This document shows, in pieces, positions 1-8,269 of a stretch of 64,000 nucleotides of DNA. Below the pieces are notes generated by a model. It searched no databases. It saw only the letters and a program-made list of their open reading frames with translations, and was not told the origin of the DNA. Where the stretch lies: the NCBI GenBank assembly GCA_963818445.1, contig CAWFSG010000017.1, forward strand, positions 62,001 to 126,000. Reading direction: 5' to 3'. Position numbers and translations under genes: made by a program. The DNA is from Prado023 sp963818445 (lineage in GTDB: Bacteria > Actinomycetota > Actinomycetes > S36-B12 > CAIYMF01). Numbering within the stretch: the first letter of the stretch is position 1; each line of letters starts with the position of its first letter.

Positions 1-209
1 GGGGTGCTGAACGCGTGGCGCAGCTGGGTCTGCAACTCGCGGCGCACGCGGTCGGCCTCGTGCTCGGCAGAGCGGACCGCGGTCTCCTGGTCGGCGTCAC
101 CATGTGCCCAGGCAGCGAACGCGGCGATCCCGGTCACGGTGGTGTCCGCCTGGGCGGCCAGCGTGCCCAGGACGTCGGGAGTCTCGGGCAGGAACCAGTG
201 CGACCTCAT
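1..209 (-). CDS. DUF47/PhoU-like phosphate-transport accessory protein (partial, cut by window edge)
   Basis: The visible N-terminal 69 residues start with MRSHWFLPETPDVL and continue as a helical, charged segment (for example AEHEADRVRREL) of the kind seen in DUF47 proteins, PhoU relatives that accompany Pit phosphate transporters. The ATG at 209 overlaps the stop of the transporter gene in an ATGA arrangement, so the two are translationally coupled and probably work together. The usual order in many bacteria is DUF47 before pit; here it follows. The C-terminus lies outside the window. The family call rests mostly on context and the helix pattern. Confidence 0.62.
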   Translation of the reverse strand, partial: MRSHWFLPETPDVLGTLAAQADTTVTGIAAFAAWAHGDADQETAVRSAEHEADRVRRELQTQLRHAFST

Positions 210-1219
210 CAGATGACCCCTTCCAGGAGGGCGACGGCTGCGGCCATGGCGGCACAACCGGGCATCGTCACGACCCACGCGAGCAGGATCTCGCGAACGA
301 CCGGCCAGCGGACGTGCCGCCTGCGCCGGGCGGCACCGACGCCCACGACCGAGGATGCCACCACGTGCGTGGTGCTGACCGGGGCGCCCAGCATCGCGGC
401 GCCGCCGATCACCAGGGTGCTGGACCCCTGGCTGGCCAGGCCGTCGAGCGGCCTGATGCGGTAGATCCCTCGACCCAGGGTCCGCACGATCCGCCAGCCG
501 CCCAGTGCCGTGCCGAACGTCATCGCGGCGGCGCAGGCCACCTTGACCCACAGCGGGACCACGAACGACGACAGGGCCCCGGCAGCGACGAGTGCGAGCG
601 TGATCAGGCCCATCGTCTTCTGGGCGTCGTTGGTGCCGTGCGCGAAGGCCAGCGCCGCGGACGTGCCCCACTGGCCCTTCTTGAGCGGGCCCGTCACGCG
701 TTGGTCGGCGCGGCGCAGCGCGCGGCGGGCGGAGGCCTCCATGAGCCAACCGGCGAGGGCGCCGATCACGGGGGAGATCGCCAGCGCGACCAGCACGCCT
801 GCGACGCCGACCGGTCGCCATCCCTCGAACCCGCCCCAGTTGACCGACGCGGTTCCGCCGATCACCAGGGCCGCGCCGACCAGGCCACCGACAAGGGCGT
901 GCGAGGACGACGACGGCAGGCCGACCCGCCACGTCAGCAGGTTCCAGGTGACTGCGGCGACCAGCGCGGCGAGCAGGATCCCGAGGATGTCGTCAGTGCC
1001 CACCTCGATCAGGCCTCCGACGGTGTCGGCCACGGCCGTGCCCGCGATGATCGGCCCGAGCAGGGTGAAGACCGTGGTCACGACCAGCGCCTGCCGCGGA
1101 GTCATCGCGCGCGTGGCCACGGGTGCGGCCAGTGAGTTCGACGAGTCGTGGAACCCGTTGGTCAGGTCGAAGGCCAGCGCCAGGAGGACGACGACCACCA
1201 GCCCCAGTGACAGGTCCAC
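209..1219 (-). CDS. Inorganic phosphate transporter, PiT family
   Basis: A low-affinity phosphate permease of the inner membrane. The signature FDLTNGFHDSSNSLA lies near the N-terminus, followed by many hydrophobic segments. A second DSSNS-like copy of the family repeat is replaced by SSSHALVGGLVG and AFAHGTNDAQKTMGL in the middle. I place the start at the GTG at 1219, because MDLSLGLVVVVLLALAFD matches the usual short N-terminus of the family. A longer reading from GTG 1297 adds 26 residues, but those run through a hairpin that follows the upstream gene. The gene is about 336 codons, a little short for the family but complete. It overlaps the DUF47 gene downstream by an ATGA. Family assignment is firm; the start is moderately sure. 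Confidence 0.88.
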   Translation of the reverse strand: MDLSLGLVVVVLLALAFDLTNGFHDSSNSLAAPVATRAMTPRQALVVTTVFTLLGPIIAGTAVADTVGGLIEVGTDDILGILLAALVAAVTWNLLTWRVGLPSSSSHALVGGLVGAALVIGGTASVNWGGFEGWRPVGVAGVLVALAISPVIGALAGWLMEASARRALRRADQRVTGPLKKGQWGTSAALAFAHGTNDAQKTMGLITLALVAAGALSSFVVPLWVKVACAAAMTFGTALGGWRIVRTLGRGIYRIRPLDGLASQGSSTLVIGGAAMLGAPVSTTHVVASSVVGVGAARRRRHVRWPVVREILLAWVVTMPGCAAMAAAVALLEGVI

Positions 1220-1257
1220 AACTCCATAGTGCGCCGTGCCCGGCCCCGTAGTGGTGG

Positions 1258-1298
1258 TGTGAACGATCTCGACGATCGGATGGTCGGAATCGTTCACA
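1258..1298. terminator. Hairpin after ugd (palindromic element copy 1)
   Basis: The arms TGTGAACGAT (1258-1267) and ATCGTTCACA (1289-1298) are perfect inverted repeats, with an inner CGAC/GTCG pair (1270-1273 and 1283-1286). The element sits 15 bases after the ugd stop and before the phosphate transporter start, where a terminator is expected. There is no T-run. On the minus strand it shares the core ACGATTCCGAC with the palindrome at 2716-2756, so it may instead be one copy of a dispersed palindrome. Confidence 0.5.
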
Positions 1299-1312
1299 TC
1301 GACGCGAACGTG

Positions 1313-2668
1313 TCAGGCGTTGGGTCGCCCCAGGCCGCGATAGGTCCAGCCCGCGGCGCGCCACCGGGCGATGTCCAGGCAGTTGCGGCCGTCGAGGATC
1401 GAGGCGGTGGTGGGCAGGTCCACCACCGTGGCCGGGTCGAGGTCGGTGTAGTCGCGCCACTCGGTGAGCAGGAGCACGAGGTCCGCGCCGGTGAGGGCCT
1501 CGCGGACGTCCATGGCGTAGGCCATCTTGGGGTAGGCCGCCCGGGCGTTGGCCATGGCCTGGGGGTCGTGGACGACCACGTCGCCACCGGCGGTGTAGAT
1601 CGCGGCGGCGATGTCCAGCGCCGGCGAGTCGCGCACGTCATCGGAGTCCGGCTTGAACGCGGCGCCGAGCACGGCGATCCGCTTGCCGACGAACCGGCCG
1701 CCGACGAGCTCGCGAGCCAGTGCCACGGTCGAGGTGCGGCGGCGGGTGTTGATCCCGTCGACGTCGCGCAGGAAGCTCAGGGCGTCCGAGACGCCGAGCT
1801 CGCCGGCACGGGCCATGAACGCTCGGATGTCCTTGGGCAGGCAGCCACCACCGAATCCGATGCCGGCCCGCAGGAACTTCGACCCGATCCGCTCGTCGTA
1901 CCCGATGGCCTCGGCCAGCTGGGTGACGTCCGCGCCGGTCGCCTCGCACACCTCGGCCATCGCGTTGATGAACGAGATCTTGGTCGCCAGGAAGCTGTTG
2001 GCGGCCACCTTCACCAACTCGGACGTGGAGTAGTCCATCACCAGGAACGGCGAGCCCCACTCGATCATCGGGGCATAGACGCGGCGCATGACCTCCTCGT
2101 CGCGACCCGGCGCCTCGCCGGGCCCGGACGGGTTGGCCACACCGATCACGATGCGGTCGGGGGTCAGGGTGTCGGCGACGGCGAACCCCTCGCGCAGGAA
2201 CTCCGGGTTCCAGACGAGGTCCACGTCCGCACCGGCGGGGGCCAGGGCCTGCAGGCGAGCTCGGACGTGCTCGGCGGTCCCAACGGGGACGGTGGACTTG
2301 CCGATGACGGTGCACGGGCGGGTCAGCAGTGGGGCCAGTGAGCCGATCGCGGCATCGATCTGGCTGAGGTCAGCGGCGTTGGTGCGCGGGTGCTGGGGGG
2401 TTCCGACGCCGATGAAGTGCAGGTCGCCGAAGTCAGCAGCCTCGGCGAAGTCGGTCGTGAACCGCAGCCGACCGGCGGCGACGTTGGACTCGAGCAGCTC
2501 GGACAGCCCCGGCTCGTAGAACGGGACCTCGCCCCGGGCAAGGGCCGTGACCTTGTCGGCGTCGACGTCGACGCCGAGGACGTCGTAGCCGGACTCGGCC
2601 ATCGCGGCGGCGTGGGTGGCACCGAGGTAGCCGGTGCCGATGACGGTGATCCTCAGGGGCTCGCTCAC
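1313..2668 (-). CDS. ugd: UDP-glucose 6-dehydrogenase
   Basis: Oxidises UDP-glucose twice with NAD to UDP-glucuronate, a precursor of acidic envelope polysaccharides, in the cytoplasm. The 451-residue protein has the Rossmann motif ITVIGTGYLG at residues 7-16, the central LVWNPEFLREG at about 151-161 and the catalytic cysteine C276 within GFGGGCLPKD, followed by the C-terminal UDP-binding domain. Length is normal. An open frame continues upstream to 3154, but that part overlaps the acyl-CoA dehydrogenase and is not coding. The GTG at 2668 gives the standard N-terminus and lies 7 nt downstream of a TAGGCT hexamer, which fits a leaderless start. It is divergent from the acyl-CoA dehydrogenase gene. 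Confidence 0.95.
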   Translation of the reverse strand: MSEPLRITVIGTGYLGATHAAAMAESGYDVLGVDVDADKVTALARGEVPFYEPGLSELLESNVAAGRLRFTTDFAEAADFGDLHFIGVGTPQHPRTNAADLSQIDAAIGSLAPLLTRPCTVIGKSTVPVGTAEHVRARLQALAPAGADVDLVWNPEFLREGFAVADTLTPDRIVIGVANPSGPGEAPGRDEEVMRRVYAPMIEWGSPFLVMDYSTSELVKVAANSFLATKISFINAMAEVCEATGADVTQLAEAIGYDERIGSKFLRAGIGFGGGCLPKDIRAFMARAGELGVSDALSFLRDVDGINTRRRTSTVALARELVGGRFVGKRIAVLGAAFKPDSDDVRDSPALDIAAAIYTAGGDVVVHDPQAMANARAAYPKMAYAMDVREALTGADLVLLLTEWRDYTDLDPATVVDLPTTASILDGRNCLDIARWRAAGWTYRGLGRPNA

Positions 2669-2675
2669 GCGGGCA

Positions 2676-2681
2676 AGCCTA
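2676..2681 (-). promoter_or_regulatory. -10-like hexamer TAGGCT of ugd
   Basis: TAGGCT on the minus strand, 7 nt upstream of the GTG at 2668. The spacing places transcription start at or next to the start codon, so the mRNA is probably leaderless. No ribosome binding site is visible. Confidence 0.55.
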
Positions 2682-2715
2682 GTGCCGCCCGCCGGGAGCG
2701 CTGGACCCGTGATTG

Positions 2716-2756
2716 TGCTGACGATTCCGACGGTGGGAACGTCGGAATCGTCAGCA
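2716..2756. repeat. Perfect 17-bp palindrome (palindromic element copy 2)
   Basis: TGCTGACGATTCCGACG at 2716-2732 pairs perfectly with its reverse complement at 2740-2756 across a 7-nt loop. It lies between the divergent ugd and acyl-CoA dehydrogenase genes, so it cannot terminate either. It shares ACGATTCCGAC/GTCGGAATCGT with the hairpin at 1258-1298 on the other side of ugd. It could be an operator, a structured repeat or a dispersed palindrome. Confidence 0.8.
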
Positions 2757-2833
2757 GAATCGCCAGGCCCGCGGGGCTGCTCCGGCTGCCCGATGCGAGG
2801 GTGCCCGGCGGGGATCGGGTGTTCCGGCGCGCG

Positions 2834-2839
2834 TAGCCT
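2834..2839 (+). promoter_or_regulatory. -10-like hexamer TAGCCT of the acyl-CoA dehydrogenase gene
   Basis: TAGCCT ends 7 nt before the ATG at 2847, with no ribosome binding site between. This is the arrangement of a leaderless actinobacterial promoter. Confidence 0.55.
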
Positions 2840-2846
2840 GTGAGCC

Positions 2847-4014
2847 ATGGCAATCACCCCGAACCCCGACTTCAACGCCTTCACCCTCCCCGAGGAGCAC
2901 GAGATGCTCCGCGCGGCCGTCCGCGAGCTGGCCGAGGACAAGATCGCCCCGCGGGCCGCGGAGATCGACGAGACCGGCGAGTTCCCGTGGGACGTGTACG
3001 AGGCCCTGCGGGCCAACGACTTCCACGCGATCCACATCCCCGAGAAGTTCGGCGGCCAGGGCGGCGACGCGCTTGCGGCCTGCCTGGTCATCGAGGAGGT
3101 GGCGCGGGTCTGCGCGTCGAGCTCGCTGATCCCAGCGGTGAACAAGCTGGGCACGATGCCGCTGCTGGTCGGGGCCTCCGACGATCTGCTTGGGGCGCTA
3201 CCTGCCCCAGGTCGCCAGCGGGGAGGCGATGTTCTCCTATGCGCTCTCGGAGCGGGAGGCCGGCTCGGACGCCGGGTCGATGAAGTGCCGCGCCGTGGCC
3301 GGTGACGGCGGGTGGGTGCTCAACGGCCAGAAGTCGTGGATCAGCAACGCCGGCATCTCGACGTACTACACCGTGATGGCCGTGACCGAGCCCGGCATCG
3401 GGCCGAAGGGGATCTCGGCCTTCGTCGTCCACGCCGACGACCCCGGGTTCGCCCTGGGGACCCCCGAGCGCAAGCTGGGCATCCACGGCTCGCCGACGCG
3501 CGAGATCCTGTTCGACAACTGCTGGATCCCGGCCGACCGGATCGTCGGCGAGCCCGGTACCGGCTTCCAGACCGCGATGCGCACCTTGGACCACACGCGG
3601 GTCACCATCGGCGCCCAGGCGCTGGGCATCGCGCAGGGGGCGCTGGACGCCTCGATCGCCTATGCCAAGGAGCGCAAGCAGTTCGGCAAGGCCATCGGTG
3701 CCTTCCAGGGCGTGCAGTTCCTTCTGGCCGACATGGCCATGAAGGTCGAGGCCGCCCGGGCGCTGACCTACGCCGCCGCTGCGCGCAGCGAGCGCGGGGC
3801 ACCGGACCTGACCTTCTTCGGCGCGGCCGCCAAGTGCTACGCGTCGGACATCGCCATGGAGGTCACGACCGACGCCGTGCAGGTGTTCGGCGGCGCCGGC
3901 TACGTGCGCGACAACCCGGTCGAGCGCTACATGCGCGATGCGAAGATCACCCAGATCTACGAGGGGACCAACCAGATCCAGCGCATGGTGATGGGTCGGC
4001 AACTGCTGAAGTAG
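2847..4014 (+). CDS. Acyl-CoA dehydrogenase (one frameshift)
   Basis: FAD enzyme that introduces the alpha-beta double bond into acyl-CoA thioesters. The first part (2847 to about 3192) carries the N-terminal helical domain, including HIPEKFGGQGGDALA. The rest (about 3195-4014, next frame) carries MFSYALSEREAGSDAGSM, FGKAIGAFQGVQF and the C-terminal IYEGTNQIQRMVMGRQLLK, where the Glu of YEGT is the usual catalytic base. Joined, the protein is about 388 residues, the normal length. The break falls at the GGGG run 3192-3195: dropping one G gives DDLLGRYLPQ, the expected family sequence. I therefore treat it as one gene with a probable sequence error. The ATG at 2847 follows a leaderless-type promoter. 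Substrate chain length cannot be read from the sequence. Confidence 0.9.
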
Positions 4015-4019
4015 GGCGC

Positions 4020-4044
4020 GGCGCCGGTCGGATTGGCCGGCGCC
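4020..4044 (+). terminator. Hairpin after the acyl-CoA dehydrogenase gene
   Basis: GGCGCCGG (4020-4027) and CCGGCGCC (4037-4044) form an 8-bp GC stem around a 9-nt loop, 5 nt after the stop codon. No T-run follows, as is common for actinobacterial hairpins. From here to 4234 I see no gene. Confidence 0.6.
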
Positions 4045-4234
4045 CACCTGATTGCCTCGGGGCCCGTCCTACTCGCAGATCCCCTCCAGGTCAGTGCTCT
4101 CGGTGCCGCACGGCGGCAGCGTGTGGTCCGAGGCGCGGGCTGTCGTCACGAACTTCTCCTCTCGCGAGGACCCAGACGGCCCAGCGCGTGGGGAGTCCGG
4201 TCGGCTACGGGCCGCGCAACCGCGACCTCCTCGA

Positions 4235-5277
4235 CTACTGCTCTTGAGTTACGGGCCGCACCAGCTCGGTCCAGGTGTTGGTGGGCACGTCGTAGGCCCA
4301 CGACGTCGCCGGTGTGCGTCTTGCCCTCCGTCGTCAGCCAGGTTCCTCCGTAGACGAGCATGCGCTGGTTGACCGGGTCGTAGACCAACGAGTGCCCTGC
4401 TCGTGCCAGGGGACCGGCAAGCCCGCCGCTCTCCGTCTCGAGCGGTCGGACCTTCGACGGCCAGCCGGGCCCGGGATAGACGACATCCCACTGGTGGCTG
4501 CCCGTCTGGTAGGTCGCCAACTGGCCGCCCATGAGGACGAACGTCCGCTGCGACACCGGATCGAACGCGGCCTCGCGACGGAAATCCAGGACGGGCCAGT
4601 TGGACTCCTCGAACGGCAGGCGCGGAGGCGTGGCCTGCTGGTCCGTCCACTTCTGGCTGAGCAGGTCGAAGGTCCAGGTCTCGCCCGGGATCGTGGAGGA
4701 GGGGCCCCACAGGACCAGGACCAGGCGACGGGCCCTGGCATCGAGGATCAGCGCCGGATCACCGGATCGTCCCGCGGGGACCTGCCCACCCAGTTGCGTG
4801 AGCGTCCTCCAGCCGGGGCTGTAGGACCACAGGGTGCGGGAACCCGCAGCCTCCATCAGGAACAGCACCTGCCCGGTGGTCGGGATCCAGTGCGGCGTGA
4901 GTGAGGGACGCGGACTCGAAGCCCGGTGGGAACTCTATGGTCGGAAGGAGGGCCCACGTGTCGATGTCCACCGAGTAGGCCCACGGGACCAACTTCTGCG
5001 GCACGATCGTCTCGCTCCACTGACCGGACGCCGAGGAGTAGCTGCTGGCTCTGGTCCGCTTGGTCTCGCTGACTGTGAGGGCGAGGATCGCGCCCTTACC
5101 CGGGTCGTACACCACGGTGGGCCCGCCCCAACCCTTGTCCGTCCACGGGCCTGATCCCTGGCGCTTCCAGGTGTTGGTGCACACGTCGTAGCTCGTCGGT
5201 TGCACCGTCCCCCAGCCCCAGGAGGAGGTGAGGACCACCAGCTGCCCGGACTGGGCGTCGACCGCCGCTTGCCCCAC
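4235..5277 (-). pseudogene. Kelch-repeat / galactose-oxidase-like protein, frameshifted and lacking an N-terminus
   Basis: Three minus-strand frames join into about 345 residues of beta-propeller-like repeats: YDVCTNTWKR, VVYDPGKGAILAL, AAFDPVSQRTFVLMGGQ, LVYDPVNQRMLVYGGTW and YDVPTNTWTELV, ending at the TAG at 4235. Frame breaks lie near 4900 and near 4300; removing a G there gives DVWAYDVPTNTW. At the 5' end the reading meets a TGA only a few codons upstream of GTG 5277, and no signal peptide or lipobox is present, so the front of the gene is missing or in another frame. Kelch proteins of this type are usually secreted or surface-attached. Function is not recognisable. The gene is divergent from the glycerophosphotransferase-like gene. 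It may be decaying, or may just be badly sequenced. Confidence 0.55.
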
Positions 5278-5485
5278 AGGCGACCACTGCTCCGCTGTTC
5301 AGGTCCTCGCCTGGCTCGCGTGAGCACCTGTCCCTGTCCGCCTGTGGACCCGCCGGTGCCCCGAACCCTGCCTCGTCGGCGCCTGGGCGCTGGCGCGCCT
5401 CGAGAGCCGTCCCAGCCTAGAGTCGTGGGCGTCGTGAGCCACGCACATCCAAGACCGGTACCGGGCGGAAGGACCTCCTCGATGG

Positions 5486-6721
5486 GTGACCCGGACGGTG
5501 TTCGGCGGCCCGATGCCAGCCAGTGCGCAGGAGCCACACGTGACGCGCAGTCGGGGAGCAGGCAGGTACACCCCCGAGCGGGTTCTGGGGGCACTTCGCA
5601 GGCGTCGGGTGGAACACGAGCGTTCCGTCGGCTTCCAGCGCGCGCAGGGTCGGCCGCTTCGCGATGCCGTCCTCTTCGAGTCCTTCGCCGGCAAGATGAT
5701 CGGCGACAACCCGAAGGGGATCCACGATGAGCTGGTGAGCCGCGGGACGCAGCTGGAGGTCGTGTGGACCGTCAACCGTCCCGACCTGCCGGTCCCTGCC
5801 GGCGCGCGGGCGGTCCTGCATGGCTCTCCCGAGTGGCTCGATGCGCTGGCCACCAGCCGGTACCTGGTCAACAACACGAACTTCCCGCCCTACTTCCGCA
5901 AGGCGCCGGGCCAGGTGTACTGCCAGACGTGGCATGGCACGCCGCTGAAGCGGTTGGCCCATGACATGCCCCAGGGCGCGATCAGTGACTCCTTCCTGGC
6001 CCTGTACGACCGGGAGGCCGCAGCGTGGGACTACCTGGTGGCCGCCAATGAGTTCAGCGCCGAGGCCCTCGGGGGAGCGTTCGGGTACCGCGGGCGGATC
6101 CTCACGGTGGGCTATCCCCGCAACGACCGGTTGGTCACGACCGGCCCGGGTGAGCGTCAGGCGATCCGTGAGCGCCTGGGGATCCCGGACCCCGACGAGC
6201 AGGTCCTGCTCTACGGGCCCACGTGGCGGGAGAGCCGGCGCACCACGATGGGCCAGTTCGCGCCCGTCAATCACCTCGACCCGGGCAGCCCGTTGCCCGA
6301 CGGGTGGCGGCTGGCGTTCCGGGGGCACTCGCACACGCACGGAGCCCACGATTCGTCGATCGCGCGGGGCGCGCTGGATGTCACCCGCTATCCGGACGTG
6401 ACGGACCTGCTCATCGCCGCGGACGCCCTGCTCACGGACTACTCCTCGCTGATGTTCGACTTTGCCGTGACGGGCAAGCCCATCCTGTTCCTCGCCCCTG
6501 ACCTGGCCGACTACCGGGGCTCCCGCGGCTTCTACTTCGACTTCGAGGCCGAGGCTCCCGGTCCGATCCTGTCCACGTCCGCGGAGGTGGTCGCCGAGTT
6601 GGCGGACATGCCGGCGATGGTGGCGCAGTACGGCGACCGGTATGCCGCCTGGAGCGCGAAGTTCAACGCGTGGGACGACGGCCACGCGTCGCAGCGGGTC
6701 GTGGATGCCGTGTTCGGGTGA
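5486..6721 (+). CDS. CDP-glycerol glycerophosphotransferase-like protein (TagB/TagF family)
   Basis: Members of this family transfer glycerol-phosphate or related polyol-phosphate units from a CDP donor in wall teichoic acid-like polymer synthesis at the inner face of the membrane. The 411-residue protein has the family hallmarks TWHGTPLKRL (148-157), a VGYPRNDRLV segment, LLYGPTWRES and near the C-terminus LLTDYSSLMFDF. There is no transmembrane segment. GTG 5486 is the first in-frame start; an in-frame ATG at 5514 is an alternative, and residues before about 27 look unstructured. A TAGAGT hexamer near 5419 may be its -10. With the second family member at 21182 and CDP-alcohol phosphotransferases nearby it suggests phosphodiester-linked glycans. 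The actual polyol is unknown. Confidence 0.85.
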   Translation: MTRTVFGGPMPASAQEPHVTRSRGAGRYTPERVLGALRRRRVEHERSVGFQRAQGRPLRDAVLFESFAGKMIGDNPKGIHDELVSRGTQLEVVWTVNRPDLPVPAGARAVLHGSPEWLDALATSRYLVNNTNFPPYFRKAPGQVYCQTWHGTPLKRLAHDMPQGAISDSFLALYDREAAAWDYLVAANEFSAEALGGAFGYRGRILTVGYPRNDRLVTTGPGERQAIRERLGIPDPDEQVLLYGPTWRESRRTTMGQFAPVNHLDPGSPLPDGWRLAFRGHSHTHGAHDSSIARGALDVTRYPDVTDLLIAADALLTDYSSLMFDFAVTGKPILFLAPDLADYRGSRGFYFDFEAEAPGPILSTSAEVVAELADMPAMVAQYGDRYAAWSAKFNAWDDGHASQRVVDAVFG

Positions 6722-6802
6722 GGGTGCTGACGAGCGGGACCAGCCAGCCGGCGCAGGGCCGGCCGCGCAGTTGGCTCCACCGCGGAGGTGCCCGTTGGGG
6801 CC

Positions 6803-8269
6803 TCACCGTACGCATTCCACCCTCTGGATCCAGTCCGGTGTGCTGGGAAGGTCGGCCCGGGTCCGGCCGATCAGGACCGCGATGACGGGCATGGGCGCAG
6901 GCTGCCCCGGCCACCCGGTCTGCCCATCGGTGAGCACGACGATCACGTCCACGCGGGGGCGCACCTCCTGGGCGGCCCGGATACCGAGGGCCATGTCCGT
7001 GCCGCCGCCGCCCGCCAGGCTCACGGCGTCAGCGCGACGGACCGTCGTGACCGCATGCACGGCCGCGTCCACGGCAAGCACCGTCACCTGGGGGTCGGCC
7101 ACTCCGAGCGCGGTCAGGACCCCGTCGATCTCGCCGAGGGCCTGGGCGAGCAGCCCGTCGTCCACGCTTCCCGAGGTGTCCACGACGATGCCGACCCGGG
7201 GGACAGGACGCCGCAGCGCCGGAAGGATCACGGGGCCGGCAGCCGCCTGGCGCCGCGAGATCCGGGTGTAGGTGTAGTCGGTGTGGCCGATGGCCCAGCC
7301 CAGTCCGCGGCGCACGGCCGCGTGCAGCACGTTGCGCCAGTCGACGACCGGGTCGAGGATCATCGAGACCCACCGGCCCCAGTCGCCTGGGAGGTCCCCG
7401 CGGCCGGGGTGCGCCTGGAACTCGATGGCGACCGTGCGGCGGACCGCCTCGGCGGCGACCGGGCTCAGCCCTCCGGCATCGGCCAGCTCCGGGAGCTCGT
7501 AGACGCGGTGGATCCCATCGCACCCGGATCCGCAGGAGGGGTCGGCGGCGTCGTTGACGCCGGCAGGGTCCGGCTTCTCCGTGCTGTCCTGTGCCGGGTC
7601 CTTCGGCTCCCGGGGGATCCACGCCGGGTCGTGGTCGGGCTCCTCGCCCAGGGCCGGCAGCCCGGTGAGCATCGCGTAGTACTCCTCGGCCGCGCGCCCC
7701 CCAGGCAGCCCCAGCTCCGCAGCGCCCATCAGCCTGTGATGGTCGTCCAGGGCCCGGGTCCGGGCCGCCAGGGCGGGACCCGTGGCACTGGTGGCGACCG
7801 CCCTTCCGGCCCCGGATGCCGCTGCCCGGACCGCACCGGACGTCCGAGGGCCGCGGGTCGGCTCCACGGTGGGTGACCTGCCCGCCCGCGCCACCAGGCC
7901 ACCGGCCACCTCGTGGACGGTGACGTCCGCCGCCACCCGCCAGGCCCGGGAGCTCGACCCCCGGACGCCCATGTCGCTGGCACGACCGGCATGGTCGGCG
8001 AGCAGGTGCCAGATGTGGTGGGCCAGCTCGGCGCCCACCTCCGGTGCGGTGCGCTGGGCATCGGCCAGCCACGCGGGGTTGACGTACAGCCGCCAGGCCG
8101 GGTCGGTGGCCATCGTCGCCACGTGATCACTCGGGACCGCCACCAGGGCGTACAGGGCGGTGGACAGGTAGGGCATGTCGCCGGTGAGCGGGCCACCTCG
8201 CACCATGGGGCTGGTCAGCCACAGCTTCGCCGCCGCCAGCATCTCGGCAGCCGGCTGGTCGAGGCTCAT
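6803..8269 (-). CDS. VWA-domain protein with DUF2201-type metallopeptidase-like N-terminus
   Basis: The 488-residue protein has an N-terminal DUF2201-like region with ELAHHIWHLLADH (81-93) where the family normally carries an HExxH zinc motif. Here the Glu position is H85, so catalysis by that residue is unlikely while both ligand histidines H84 and H88 remain. The C-terminal VWA domain keeps the metal-binding MIDAS residues: DTSGS at 364-368, Thr in GGGGTDM near 424 and Asp in LTDGQT near 448. Such proteins act with MoxR-like ATPases as a chaperone/remodelling pair. The ATG at 8269 overlaps the stop of the MoxR gene as ATGA. The middle part (about 190-260) is low-complexity and probably flexible. 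The target is unknown. Confidence 0.85.
   Translation of the reverse strand: MSLDQPAAEMLAAAKLWLTSPMVRGGPLTGDMPYLSTALYALVAVPSDHVATMATDPAWRLYVNPAWLADAQRTAPEVGAELAHHIWHLLADHAGRASDMGVRGSSSRAWRVAADVTVHEVAGGLVARAGRSPTVEPTRGPRTSGAVRAAASGAGRAVATSATGPALAARTRALDDHHRLMGAAELGLPGGRAAEEYYAMLTGLPALGEEPDHDPAWIPREPKDPAQDSTEKPDPAGVNDAADPSCGSGCDGIHRVYELPELADAGGLSPVAAEAVRRTVAIEFQAHPGRGDLPGDWGRWVSMILDPVVDWRNVLHAAVRRGLGWAIGHTDYTYTRISRRQAAAGPVILPALRRPVPRVGIVVDTSGSVDDGLLAQALGEIDGVLTALGVADPQVTVLAVDAAVHAVTTVRRADAVSLAGGGGTDMALGIRAAQEVRPRVDVIVVLTDGQTGWPGQPAPMPVIAVLIGRTRADLPSTPDWIQRVECVR

Noticed and set aside
2669..3154. N-terminal extension of UDP-glucose dehydrogenase by 162 codons
   Set aside because: It overlaps the divergent acyl-CoA dehydrogenase gene and the palindrome, and adds no family sequence.
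6722..6802. Terminator between the convergent glycerophosphotransferase and VWA genes
   Set aside because: GCCGGC pairs can be drawn, but the stem is only 6 bp with uneven flanks, too weak to report as a feature.
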